Assembly (NCBI RefSeq): GCF_900115905.1 | Contig: NZ_FOYD01000005.1 | Coordinates: 183,021 to 247,020 of the forward strand | DNA length: 64,000 nt | Source of the DNA: Halopseudomonas formosensis | GTDB lineage: Bacteria; Pseudomonadota; Gammaproteobacteria; Pseudomonadales; Pseudomonadaceae | Reading direction: 5' to 3' | Shown: positions 36,875 through 45,406 of the stretch, piece after piece | Position numbering within the stretch: position 1 is the first letter of the stretch | How the letters are laid out: each line of letters begins with the position of its first letter | Position numbers and translations under genes: made by a program | The notes under the pieces: model-generated | The model's input: only the letters and a program-made list of their open reading frames with translations | What the model was told of the DNA's origin: nothing | Database searches by the model: none

Positions 36875-38146
36875 TTACAGCTCGGCCAGACAGGCCTCGA
36901 TGATCTTCATGCCCTCGTCCACCTCGACATCGGAGGCGGTCAGAGGCACCAGGATGCGGATGACGTTGGCATACTGGCCGCAGGACAGCAGCAACAGACC
37001 GCGCTCCCGGGCGCTGATCACCAGCCGGCTGGCCAGCTCGGGGTCGGGATGGCCGTCCGCGGTGAACAGTTCGAAGGCGACCATGGCGCCCAGACCCCGT
37101 ACCTCGGCGATGCGCGCATCCTTCTCCGCCAGATTCTGCAGCCGCTCCATCAGCATATCTCCCAGGGTACGTGCCCGGGTCAGCAGGTTTTCTTCCTCGA
37201 AGACCTCCAGCACCGCCAGTGCCGCGGCACAGGACACCGGGTTGCCGGCGTAGGTACCGCCCAGGCCGCCGGGGGCGATGGCGTCCATGACCTCGGCCCG
37301 GCCGCATACCCCGGCCAGCGGGAAGCCGCCGGCCACCGACTTGGCGAAGGTGGTCAGGTCGGCGGTAACGCCCATCTGCTCCATGGCGAAGAAGCTGCCG
37401 GTACGACCGGCGCCGGTCTGCACCTCGTCGGCGATCAGCAGGATACCGTGCAGATCACAGAGTGCCCGCAGGCGCTGCATGAATTGCGGCGAGGCGACGC
37501 GGAAGCCACCCTCGCCCTGCACCGGCTCGACCACCAGGGCGGCGATATCCCTGGGTTCGGCGTCGGTCTTGAAGATCTGCTCGATGCTGGCGATGGCGTC
37601 ATCCTCGCTGACCCCGTGCAGGGCATCGGGGAAGCGGGCGCGGAACACGTTGCCGGGCATCAGTCCCATGCCCGAGGAATAGGGCATGACCTTGCCGGTC
37701 ATGGCCAGGGTCATCATGGTGCGGCCGTGGTATCCGCCGGCAAAGGCGATCACCCCCGCCCGTCCGGTGGCGGCGCGGGCGATCTTCACCGCGTTCTCCA
37801 CCGCCTCGGAGCCGGTGGTCACCAGCAGGGTCTTCTTCGGAAAGTCCCCCGGCACCAGACTGTTGATCTTCTCGCACAGGGCCACATAGGGTTCGTAGGC
37901 CACAACCTGGAAGCAGGTGTGGGTATACAGATCCAGCTGACGCTTGACCGCTTCGATCACCTTCGGATGCCGGTGCCCGGTATTGAGCACCGCGATGCCA
38001 CCGGCAAAGTCGATGAACAGGTTGCCTTCCACATCACAGATCACCGCATTGTCGGCCCGCTTGATGAAGACCGGATGGATCTGCCCGACACCCCTGGGCA
38101 CCGCTCGCTCCCGGCGCAACATCATGGAGGCGTTGTTCTCGGTCAT
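36875..38146 (-). CDS. gabT: 4-aminobutyrate (GABA) aminotransferase
   Basis: 423 residues, class III PLP aminotransferase. VTTGSEAVENAVKIAR binds the PLP phosphate, LIADEVQTGAGRTGSFFAME gives the PLP Asp, and the Schiff-base Lys is in TTFAKSVAGGFPLAG. It transfers the amino group of GABA (or 5-aminovalerate) to 2-oxoglutarate. It follows gabD by 24 bp. GABA would come from the putrescine route encoded at 2651-7858. Confidence 0.93.
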   Translation of the reverse strand: MTENNASMMLRRERAVPRGVGQIHPVFIKRADNAVICDVEGNLFIDFAGGIAVLNTGHRHPKVIEAVKRQLDLYTHTCFQVVAYEPYVALCEKINSLVPGDFPKKTLLVTTGSEAVENAVKIARAATGRAGVIAFAGGYHGRTMMTLAMTGKVMPYSSGMGLMPGNVFRARFPDALHGVSEDDAIASIEQIFKTDAEPRDIAALVVEPVQGEGGFRVASPQFMQRLRALCDLHGILLIADEVQTGAGRTGSFFAMEQMGVTADLTTFAKSVAGGFPLAGVCGRAEVMDAIAPGGLGGTYAGNPVSCAAALAVLEVFEEENLLTRARTLGDMLMERLQNLAEKDARIAEVRGLGAMVAFELFTADGHPDPELASRLVISARERGLLLLSCGQYANVIRILVPLTASDVEVDEGMKIIEACLAEL

Positions 38147-38170
38147 GGCAATACTCCTTGCGTTCAGCGG

Positions 38171-39631
38171 TCAGATGCCGCCCAGACACAGATATTTGAT
38201 TTCCAGATACTCTTCGATGCCGTATCTGGAGCCTTCCCGGCCCAGCCCGGAGGACTTCATGCCGCCGAAGGGCGCCACCTCGGTGGAGATCAGCCCGGTG
38301 TTGATGCCGACCATGCCGTACTCCAGCGCCTCGGCGACACGGAACACCCGTCCCAGATCCCGGGCGTAGAAGTAGGCAGCCAGGCCATACTCGGTATCGT
38401 TGGCCTGACGGATCACGTCCGCCTCGTCGGTGAAGCGGAACAGCGGCGCAACCGGGCCGAAGGTTTCCTCCCGTGCCACCAGCATGCTGGCGTTCACATC
38501 GGTGAGTATGGTCGGCTCGAAGAACAGGCCGCCCAGGGCGTGGGGCTTGCCGCCGGCGAGCAGGGTGGCGCCGCCGGCGACCGCATCGCTGATGTGCCGC
38601 TCGACCTTCTGCACCGCCTCGGCATTGATCAGCGGTCCTGTGGTCACGCCCTCGCGCATGCCGTCCCCAACCTCCAGATGACGCACAGCCGCCGCCAGCT
38701 TCTCGGCGAAGGCGTCGTAGACGGCATCCTGCACATAGATGCGGTTGGCGCAGACGCAGGTCTGCCCGGCATTGCGGTACTTGGAGATCATCGCTCCCTC
38801 CACCGCCGCATCCAGATCAGCATCCTCGAAAACGATGAAGGGTGCGTTGCCGCCCAGCTCCAGGGACAGCTTCTTGATGCTCGGCGCACACTGCTCCATC
38901 AGCTTGACGCCCACCGCGGTGGAGCCGGTGAAGGACAGCTTGCGCACCACGGGATTGGCACACAGCTCGGCGCCGACCTCCCGGGAGCTGTCCACATCCG
39001 CCGTGATCACGCTCAGCAGCCCGGCGGGCAGACCCGCCTGCTCGGCCAGATGGGCCAGCGCCAGCGCGGAGAACGGCGTCTGCGGCGCAGGCTTGAGCAC
39101 CATGGCGCAGCCGGCGGCCAGTGCCGGACCGGCCTTGCGGGTGATCATCGCCGAGGGGAAGTTCCAGGGGGTGATGGCGGCAGTCACACCGACGGGCTCC
39201 TTCTGCACCAGGATGCGCTTGTCACCCTGATGCCCCGGGATGATATCGCCGTAGACCCGTTTGGCTTCCTCGGCGAACCATTCGATGAAGGAGGCCGCAT
39301 AGGCGATCTCCCCCCGGGCTTCGGCCAGCGGCTTGCCCTGCTCGGCAGTCATGATCTTCGCCAGATCCTCCTGGTGACGCATGATCAGCTCGAACCAGCG
39401 GCGCAGTATGGCGGCGCGCTCCTTGGCGGTACGTTTGCGCCAGGCCGGTTGCGCGGCCTGGGCCGCCTCGATGGCGCGGCGGGTTTCCTCCGCTCCCATG
39501 TCCGGCACGCTGCCCAGTTTCTCGCCGGTAGCGGGGTTGAAGATATCGGTTCTCCGGCCCTGGTCGGCCTCGCACCAGATACCGTCGATAAAGGCCTGCT
39601 GGCGGAACAGTTCGGGGGCTTGCAGTTCCAT
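38171..39631 (-). CDS. gabD: Succinate-semialdehyde dehydrogenase (NADP)
   Basis: 486 residues from ATG 39631, preceded by AGGAGG. A longer frame to 39712 runs through the promoter. Aldehyde dehydrogenase: NAD(P) region FTGSTAVGVKLMEQ, catalytic Glu in LELGGNAPFIVFEDADLD, and catalytic Cys in AGQTCVCANRIYVQ. It oxidises succinate semialdehyde from GabT to succinate. It is the first gene of gabDT, behind a promoter with a palindromic spacer and a MarR gene. Confidence 0.93.
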   Translation of the reverse strand: MELQAPELFRQQAFIDGIWCEADQGRRTDIFNPATGEKLGSVPDMGAEETRRAIEAAQAAQPAWRKRTAKERAAILRRWFELIMRHQEDLAKIMTAEQGKPLAEARGEIAYAASFIEWFAEEAKRVYGDIIPGHQGDKRILVQKEPVGVTAAITPWNFPSAMITRKAGPALAAGCAMVLKPAPQTPFSALALAHLAEQAGLPAGLLSVITADVDSSREVGAELCANPVVRKLSFTGSTAVGVKLMEQCAPSIKKLSLELGGNAPFIVFEDADLDAAVEGAMISKYRNAGQTCVCANRIYVQDAVYDAFAEKLAAAVRHLEVGDGMREGVTTGPLINAEAVQKVERHISDAVAGGATLLAGGKPHALGGLFFEPTILTDVNASMLVAREETFGPVAPLFRFTDEADVIRQANDTEYGLAAYFYARDLGRVFRVAEALEYGMVGINTGLISTEVAPFGGMKSSGLGREGSRYGIEEYLEIKYLCLGGI

Positions 39632-39686
39632 GGGATCCTCCTGCTGTGCGGTGGCGTCACGCATTTGCCACGGCCGCGTTTGATAT

Positions 39687-39722
39687 TTCGAACATGCTAT
39701 GCCGAGCGGCATGGACAGACAA
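39687..39722 (-). promoter_or_regulatory. gabDT promoter with palindromic operator
   Basis: On the minus strand -35 TTGTCT (39722-39717) and -10 TAGCAT (39699-39694) are spaced by 17 nt. The spacer contains the perfect palindrome ATGCCGAGCGGCAT (39699-39712). A TTCGAA core (39687-39692) lies at the predicted start point. The adjacent MarR-type regulator is the obvious candidate binder. Confidence 0.55.
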
Positions 39723-39844
39723 GCGGAGGGGAGAAAAAAGCCCGCGGGGAGCTATCGTGCAGCTCGCCCTGCCTGTGCCAGGCTCTGCACGGTTCTACTC
39801 GACCGGCGATTGCGAGCAACGCATTGATTGATGGAAAGCAGCGC

Positions 39845-40306
39845 TCAGACCAGCGGCTCGTCGTCCATCAGAATACTGGCCGGCTGCTCGCCCTCTTCGA
39901 ACAGGCCGGCCACCCGCTGCAGGCTGGCCAGCAGCATCAGCTGCTCCCAGTCGGCCAGCCGGCCGAAGCGCTCGAGGAAGGCAGCAGGCAGCAGCGCCGG
40001 CTCGGCCTGGATGACCGCTTCGCCCTTCTCGGTGAGCGCCAGGTGTACCTTGCGCTTGTCACTCTGGCTGCGTACACGGCGCAGCAGTTCGCGGCTTTCC
40101 AGACGGTCGATGATGGTACTCAGGGTCGCCTGGGACACGCTGACCTGTTTGGCCAGGGTACCCAAGGTACCCTCGCCGGTCGCCTGAATGCTGTGCAGAA
40201 TCAGCAGCTGAATGGGCGTCAGGCCGCTGTGGCGTCCGAGCCGCTTGGCATGAATTTCGGTGGCTCGCTGCAGACGCCGCAAGGCCAGATACAGGTCGTG
40301 CATCAT
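39845..40306 (-). CDS. MarR family transcriptional regulator
   Basis: 153 residues from ATG 40306, with GGGAG 10 nt upstream; the next codon is also ATG. Winged helix: GLTPIQLLILHSIQ, LAKQVSVSQATLSTIIDRLE as recognition helix, and the wing RVRSQSDKRKVHLALTEKG. It lies upstream of gabDT on the same strand with a 213-bp gap containing a promoter and a palindrome, suggesting local control. The ligand is unknown. Confidence 0.9.
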   Translation of the reverse strand: MMHDLYLALRRLQRATEIHAKRLGRHSGLTPIQLLILHSIQATGEGTLGTLAKQVSVSQATLSTIIDRLESRELLRRVRSQSDKRKVHLALTEKGEAVIQAEPALLPAAFLERFGRLADWEQLMLLASLQRVAGLFEEGEQPASILMDDEPLV

Positions 40307-40413
40307 GAATGTAGTGCTCCCGCAAACCAGCTGAATGCCAGGCATTCTGCCACAAACAGAGCAGATCAGGGCCTGTTACCAGCGTGCTGGCTGGCCCCCG
40401 TGCCCTTGCACCA

Positions 40414-40456
40414 GCGTTTCGTTACAGCAGAAAGAACCGTCGATCGAGCGAAACGC
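40414..40456. repeat. Inverted repeat in the marR/asnO divergent region
   Basis: GCGTTTCG (40414-40421) and CGAAACGC (40449-40456) are separated by 27 bp and followed on the plus strand by a run of A. A second hairpin (CCCTGCT...AGCAGGG) lies at about 40479-40509. Either could control the osmolyte operon starting at 40586. Confidence 0.35.
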
Positions 40457-40585
40457 AAAAAATCCCTAAACCAAACAGCCCTGCTGCCCTCCAAGGGAGA
40501 TAGCAGGGTGCCCGTGCAGCCTGCAACCTTAGATGTGAAATCAATCGTTTGGAAACAGGCGCGCAGGCGCCCGAGGGAGAAGTAG

Positions 40586-42364
40586 ATGTGTGGACTGGCA
40601 GGGGAATTGCGCTTCGATGGACAACTGGCCGATCTGGAGGCCCTGAGCCGTATCAGCGGACAGATGGTCAACCGCGGCCCTGACGCCGCCGGGCTCTGGG
40701 CCAGCGGGCCGGTGGCCCTGGCCCACCGCCGCCTGAAGATCATGGACCTGGCCGAGGCCTCGGGTCAGCCCATGGTCGACAATCAGCTGGGGCTGACCCT
40801 GGTGTTCAACGGGGCCATCTACAACTACCCCGCGCTGCGCGGCGAGCTGGAAATCCTCGGCTATCAGTTCTTCTCCGATGGCGATACCGAGGTGATACTC
40901 AAGGCCTACCATGCCTGGGGCGAGCAGATGCTCGAACGCCTGAACGGCATGTTCGCCCTGGCGATCTGGGAACGGGACAGCCGCCGTCTGTTCCTGGCCC
41001 GGGACCGACTGGGCATCAAGCCCCTGTACCTGTCCCACACGCCCCAGCGCCTGCGCTTTGCTTCCAGCCTGCCGGCGCTGCTGCGGGGCGGAGATCTGGA
41101 TACCTCACTCAACCCGGCGGCGCTGAACCAGTACCTGTCCTTCCATTCGGTGGTGCCCGCGCCCCAGACCCTGATCAACGGCGTGACCAAACTGCCCCCG
41201 GGGCATTGGATGCGCGAGGAAGCCAATGGCGAGCGCCAGCTGCAGCGCTGGTGGACGCTGAACTACGGCCCGGCCGAGGGCGAGCAGGATCTGCCCCTTT
41301 CGCACTGGCAGGAGGCGGTGCTGGATGCCCTGCGCAATTCCGTCAAGCGACGCAATCTGGCGGCGGTCGACGTTGGCGTTCTGCTCTCCGGCGGGGTGGA
41401 TTCCAGTCTGCTGGTGGCCCTGCTGGACGAGGCTGGCGCACGAAATCTCAAGACCTTCACCATCGGCTTTGCCGATGTCGGTGGCGAGGCCGGCAACGAA
41501 TTCCCCTATTCCGACCTGATCGCCCGTCAGTACGGTACCGATCATCACCAGCTGATGATTCCCGAGCAGGACATCCTGCGCCACCTGCCCGACGCACTGG
41601 CCGCCATGAGCGAGCCCATGGTCAGCCATGACTGCATCGCCTTCTATCTGCTGTCCCGCGAGGTGTCCCGCCACTGCAAGGTGGTGCAGAGCGGCCAGGG
41701 CGCGGACGAGATCTTCGCCGGCTACCACTGGTATCCGACCGTGGCCGAGGCCAGCGATCCGCTGGCCGCCTACCAGCAGGCCTTCATGGATCAGGATTTC
41801 GATACCTACCGGAGCATGGTGCAGCCGGCCTGGGTACGTGAGGATTACGCCGGCGATTTCATCCGCGAGCACTTCGCCCGCCCCGGCGCAGAGGCCGGAC
41901 TGGACAAGGCCCTGCGCCTGGACGCCACCGTGATGCTGGTGGAGGACCCGGTCAAGCGCGTGGACAACATGACCATGGCCTGGGGCCTGGAGGCACGGGT
42001 GCCCTTCCTCGACCACGAGCTGGTGGAACTGGCCGCGCGGATTCCCGGGCGCTTCAAGCTGCCGGAACAGGGCAAGTACGTGCTCAAGCAGGCCGCGCGC
42101 AGCATGCTGCCGGCGGAGGTCATCGACCGGCCCAAGGGCTACTTCCCGGTCCCCGGCCTCAAGTACCTGCAGGGCCAGACCCTGGAATGGGTGCGCGACA
42201 GCCTCACCGGCAGCAATGCCCGGGCCCGCGGCCTGTTCAATCCCGACTATGTCGATCGGCTGTTGCAGGACCCCGCCGCCCATATCACGCCGCTGCGGGG
42301 CTCGCGACTGTGGCAGCTGGCCGTTCTCGAACTCTGGCTGGATACCCACGGAGTCACCCCCTGA
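40586..42364 (+). CDS. asnO: N-acetylglutaminylglutamine amidotransferase (AsnB-like)
   Basis: 592 residues. Class II glutamine amidotransferase with nucleophile Cys2 (MCGLAGE) and the glutaminase domain to about residue 200, then the asparagine-synthetase-like ATP domain with the PP-loop SGGVDSS at 268-274. In this operon context it amidates N-acetylglutaminylglutamine to the osmolyte NAGGN rather than making asparagine. An SD (GAGGGAGAAG) precedes ATG 40586. The stop overlaps the next start (ATGA-type junction at 42362-42364). Confidence 0.9.
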   Translation: MCGLAGELRFDGQLADLEALSRISGQMVNRGPDAAGLWASGPVALAHRRLKIMDLAEASGQPMVDNQLGLTLVFNGAIYNYPALRGELEILGYQFFSDGDTEVILKAYHAWGEQMLERLNGMFALAIWERDSRRLFLARDRLGIKPLYLSHTPQRLRFASSLPALLRGGDLDTSLNPAALNQYLSFHSVVPAPQTLINGVTKLPPGHWMREEANGERQLQRWWTLNYGPAEGEQDLPLSHWQEAVLDALRNSVKRRNLAAVDVGVLLSGGVDSSLLVALLDEAGARNLKTFTIGFADVGGEAGNEFPYSDLIARQYGTDHHQLMIPEQDILRHLPDALAAMSEPMVSHDCIAFYLLSREVSRHCKVVQSGQGADEIFAGYHWYPTVAEASDPLAAYQQAFMDQDFDTYRSMVQPAWVREDYAGDFIREHFARPGAEAGLDKALRLDATVMLVEDPVKRVDNMTMAWGLEARVPFLDHELVELAARIPGRFKLPEQGKYVLKQAARSMLPAEVIDRPKGYFPVPGLKYLQGQTLEWVRDSLTGSNARARGLFNPDYVDRLLQDPAAHITPLRGSRLWQLAVLELWLDTHGVTP

Positions 42365-44112
42365 TGAGCCGAATTCTTCCCCCCGATCAGCAACGCCTGC
42401 GCCGCGGCCAGACCCCCACCTGGGAACGTCTGCAGGCCGGCCATGCCCAGCAGGGCCAGCAGCCGCAGGACAGCCTGACCGAGGTCACCCTCGACTGCGG
42501 CTGGGGGCGGCTGCTGATCGGCCACACCTTCCGCGACCCGCAGCGGCTGGCCGACAGTCTGCTGCAGGAAACCCCCGGCGAGCGCGACATCGCCCTCTAC
42601 GTGGCCGACCCCCATGTGGTGCTGTCCTTCGCCCCGCAGCAGCTGTTTCTCGACCCGTCGGACACCATGCGTCTGTGGTTCACCGACTACCGACCGGCCC
42701 ACGACCCCATGCGCGGCTTTCATATCCGCCGTCCGCAGTGCGAGGAGGACTGGCAGGCAATCAACAACCTGTATCTGGCCGCCGGCATGGTGCAGGTCAA
42801 CCCCCAGCGGCTGACACCCCGGGAGGCCGGCGGTCCGGAGTTCTGGCTGGCCGAGGATGCCGACAGCGGTCAGGTCATAGGCACCGTGATGGGCCTCCAC
42901 CATGCCCGGGCCTACGATGATCCGGACAAGGGCTCCAGTCTCTGGTGCCTGGCGGCAGACGGCCAGACCCAGCGGTTCGGCGTGGGCGAGATGCTGGTAC
43001 GCCATCTTGTGGAGTATTTCATGAGCCGCGGCAGCAGTTACCTCGACCTGTCGGTACTGCACGACAACCGCCAGGCCAAAACCCTGTATCGCAAGCTCGG
43101 CTTCCGCCAGCTGCGCACCTTCACCATCAAGCGCAAGAACAGCATCAACCAGGCGCTGTTCCTCGGGCCCGAGCAGGACAAGGGGCTCAATCCCTATGCC
43201 CGCATCATCACCCGCGCGGCCCGGCGCAAGGGGATTGAGGTCACCATCAATGACGCCGAGGCCGGCCTCTTCACCCTGACCCAGGGCGGGCGCAGCATCC
43301 GCTGCCGCGAATCCCTGAGCGATCTGACCAGTGCCGTGAGCATGACCCTGTGCCAGCAGAAGCAGCTGACCCACCGGCTGCTGCAGCGCCAGGGCCTGAA
43401 CACGCCCCACTGGCGGCTGGCGGGTACCCCGGAGGAGAACGCCGCCTTCCTCGCCGAACACGGCGCCCTGGTAGTCAAGCCGGACAACGGCGAGCAGGGC
43501 AACGGCGTTGCGGTCAATCTGCGTGATGCCGACAGCCTGGAGCGGGCCATCGCCGAGGCGCGGCAATACGACAGTCAGGTGCTGCTGGAAAGCTATCACC
43601 CCGGCCAGGACCTGCGGGTGGTGGTGATCAACTATCAGGTCGTGGCAGCGGCCATCCGCCAGCCGGCGCAGATCTGCGGCGACGGACGCAAGACCGTACG
43701 GCAGCTGATCGAGAAGCAGAGTCGCCGACGGCAGGCCAGCACTCACGGCGAAAGCCGCATCCCGCTGGACGAGGAAACCCGCCGCACCGTCGAGGAGGCC
43801 GGCTACGACTTCGAGTCGGTGCTGCCGGCCAATGAAACCCTGCAGGTACGCCGCACCGCCAACCTGCATACCGGCGGGGTACTGGTGGATGTCACCTCAG
43901 AGCTGCACCCTAACCTGGCCGAGGCGGCAATCCAGGCCGCACGGGCGCTGGAGATCCCGGTGGTCGGTATGGATCTGCTGGTGCCTGCAGCGGACCAGCC
44001 GGACTACGTCATCATCGAGGCCAACGAGCGCCCCGGCCTGGCCAACCACGAGCCCCAACCCACCGCCGAATGCTTTATCGATCTGCTGTTTCCACTCAGC
44101 CAGGCAGTCTGA
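42364..44112 (+). CDS. ngg: N-acetylglutaminylglutamine synthetase (GNAT + ATP-grasp)
   Basis: 582 residues from ATG 42364, coupled to the previous stop; the longer frame from 42187 is inside asnO. Two domains: a GNAT acetyltransferase at about 100-270 (GVGEMLVRHLVEYFMSRG for acetyl-CoA) and an ATP-grasp ligase at about 300-580 (LVVKPDNGEQGNGVAVNL, VIIEANERPGL). The fusion is diagnostic of the NAGGN pathway described in Sinorhizobium and Pseudomonas: acetylation of glutamine and ligation to a second glutamine. Osmotic induction is expected, but no element was proven. Confidence 0.92.
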   Translation: MSRILPPDQQRLRRGQTPTWERLQAGHAQQGQQPQDSLTEVTLDCGWGRLLIGHTFRDPQRLADSLLQETPGERDIALYVADPHVVLSFAPQQLFLDPSDTMRLWFTDYRPAHDPMRGFHIRRPQCEEDWQAINNLYLAAGMVQVNPQRLTPREAGGPEFWLAEDADSGQVIGTVMGLHHARAYDDPDKGSSLWCLAADGQTQRFGVGEMLVRHLVEYFMSRGSSYLDLSVLHDNRQAKTLYRKLGFRQLRTFTIKRKNSINQALFLGPEQDKGLNPYARIITRAARRKGIEVTINDAEAGLFTLTQGGRSIRCRESLSDLTSAVSMTLCQQKQLTHRLLQRQGLNTPHWRLAGTPEENAAFLAEHGALVVKPDNGEQGNGVAVNLRDADSLERAIAEARQYDSQVLLESYHPGQDLRVVVINYQVVAAAIRQPAQICGDGRKTVRQLIEKQSRRRQASTHGESRIPLDEETRRTVEEAGYDFESVLPANETLQVRRTANLHTGGVLVDVTSELHPNLAEAAIQAARALEIPVVGMDLLVPAADQPDYVIIEANERPGLANHEPQPTAECFIDLLFPLSQAV

Positions 44113-44132
44113 GCTACCCAGGGAGGTTAATC

Positions 44133-45320
44133 ATGCCCAATGAACACGGCCCCGACATGCAGTACCTGCGTCAGGTACTGCTGGAAATGCTCGCCATCCC
44201 CTGCCCCACCGGCTTCACCGACGGCATAGTGCGCTATGTCGCCGAACATCTGGACACCCTCGGCGTACCCTATGAACTGACCCGCCGCGGCACCATTCGC
44301 GCCACCCTGGCCGGTCGCCAGAACAGCCCGGACCGGGCCATTGCCAGTCATCTGGACACCGTCGGCGCCATGGTCAGCGAGGTCAAGGACAACGGCCGTC
44401 TCAAACTGGCCCCGGTGGGCTGCTGGTCGAGCCGTTTCGCCGAGGGCAGCCGGGTCAGCGTGTTCAGCGAGAGCGGCTGCTGGCGAGGCAGCGTGCTGCC
44501 GCTGATGGCCTCCGGGCACGCCTTCAACACCGAGGTCGACAGCCTGCCGGTGAGCTGGGATACGGTCGAGCTGCGGCTGGACATCCTCAGCAACAGCCGG
44601 GCCGAGACCGAAGCCCAGGGCATAGGCGTGGGGGACTTCGTCGCCTTTGATCCACTGCCGGAGTTCACCGACAACGGCTACATCAGCGCCCGCCATCTGG
44701 ACAACAAGGCCGGGGCGGCGGCCATGCTCACCGCCATCAAATATGTGGTCGACAGCGGCCGCACCCTGCCCATGGACTGCCATCCGCTGTTCACCATTAC
44801 CGAGGAAACCGGCTCCGGCGCCGCCGGCGCCCTGCCCTGGGATGTCAGCGAGTTCGTCGGCGTGGACATCGCCCCGGTTGCACCCGGCCAGTCCTCGACC
44901 GAGCATGCGGTGACCCTGTGCATGCAGGATTCCAGCGGACCCTATGACTACCACCTGAGCCGCCACCTGCTGCACCTGTGCCAGCGTGAGCAGATACCGG
45001 TACGCCGGGACCTGTTCCGCTACTACCACAGCGATGCCGAATCCGCGGTGCGCGCCGGTAACGACACCCGTGTGGCATTGATTGCCTTCGGTACCGACGC
45101 CACCCACGGCTACGAACGCACCCACAGGGACAGCCTCGAGGCCCTGACCCGACTGCTGATCTCCTACGTGTTCAGCCCGCCGGTGTTCGAACAGGACGAC
45201 CGGGACAACGCCCCGCTGGAACATTTCCAGCTGCAGACCGACGCTGACATGCCGCTGTCCAGCGAGACGCCGCTGCCGCCGCTGGAGCAGATATTTGCCT
45301 GCAGCAGGGACGAAAACTAA
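44133..45320 (+). CDS. NAGGN-operon M42-type peptidase
   Basis: 395 residues from ATG 44133 (GGAGG SD 6 nt upstream). M42/aminopeptidase-like metal sites: ASHLDTVGAM (His, Asp), DNKAGAAAML (second Asp), ITEETGSG (Glu pair), VGVDIAPV and the late His in DATHGYE. It always accompanies the asnO-ngg pair in osmolyte loci and is presumed to degrade or trim the dipeptide when osmotic stress ends; the reaction is not proven. It is third in the operon with a 20-bp gap. Confidence 0.88.
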   Translation: MPNEHGPDMQYLRQVLLEMLAIPCPTGFTDGIVRYVAEHLDTLGVPYELTRRGTIRATLAGRQNSPDRAIASHLDTVGAMVSEVKDNGRLKLAPVGCWSSRFAEGSRVSVFSESGCWRGSVLPLMASGHAFNTEVDSLPVSWDTVELRLDILSNSRAETEAQGIGVGDFVAFDPLPEFTDNGYISARHLDNKAGAAAMLTAIKYVVDSGRTLPMDCHPLFTITEETGSGAAGALPWDVSEFVGVDIAPVAPGQSSTEHAVTLCMQDSSGPYDYHLSRHLLHLCQREQIPVRRDLFRYYHSDAESAVRAGNDTRVALIAFGTDATHGYERTHRDSLEALTRLLISYVFSPPVFEQDDRDNAPLEHFQLQTDADMPLSSETPLPPLEQIFACSRDEN

Positions 45321-45406
45321 GCTCTTGCCACCATGGCTGTCCCGTCCGTTCAGGGCGGGGCAGCCCCGAATCCCGCCGATCATCCTCGGCATGCTGAGAG
45401 AGTGCC

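Noticed and set aside
36872-40585. A 1237-codon open frame on the plus strand
   Set aside because: It is antisense to gabT, gabD and marR, whose frames show conserved catalytic motifs. The antisense product is His/Gly/Gln-rich low-complexity sequence typical of GC-rich shadow frames.
45321-45406. Fur box upstream of the TonB receptor
   Set aside because: No AT-rich GATAAT-like dyad; the gap is G/C-rich with a hairpin.
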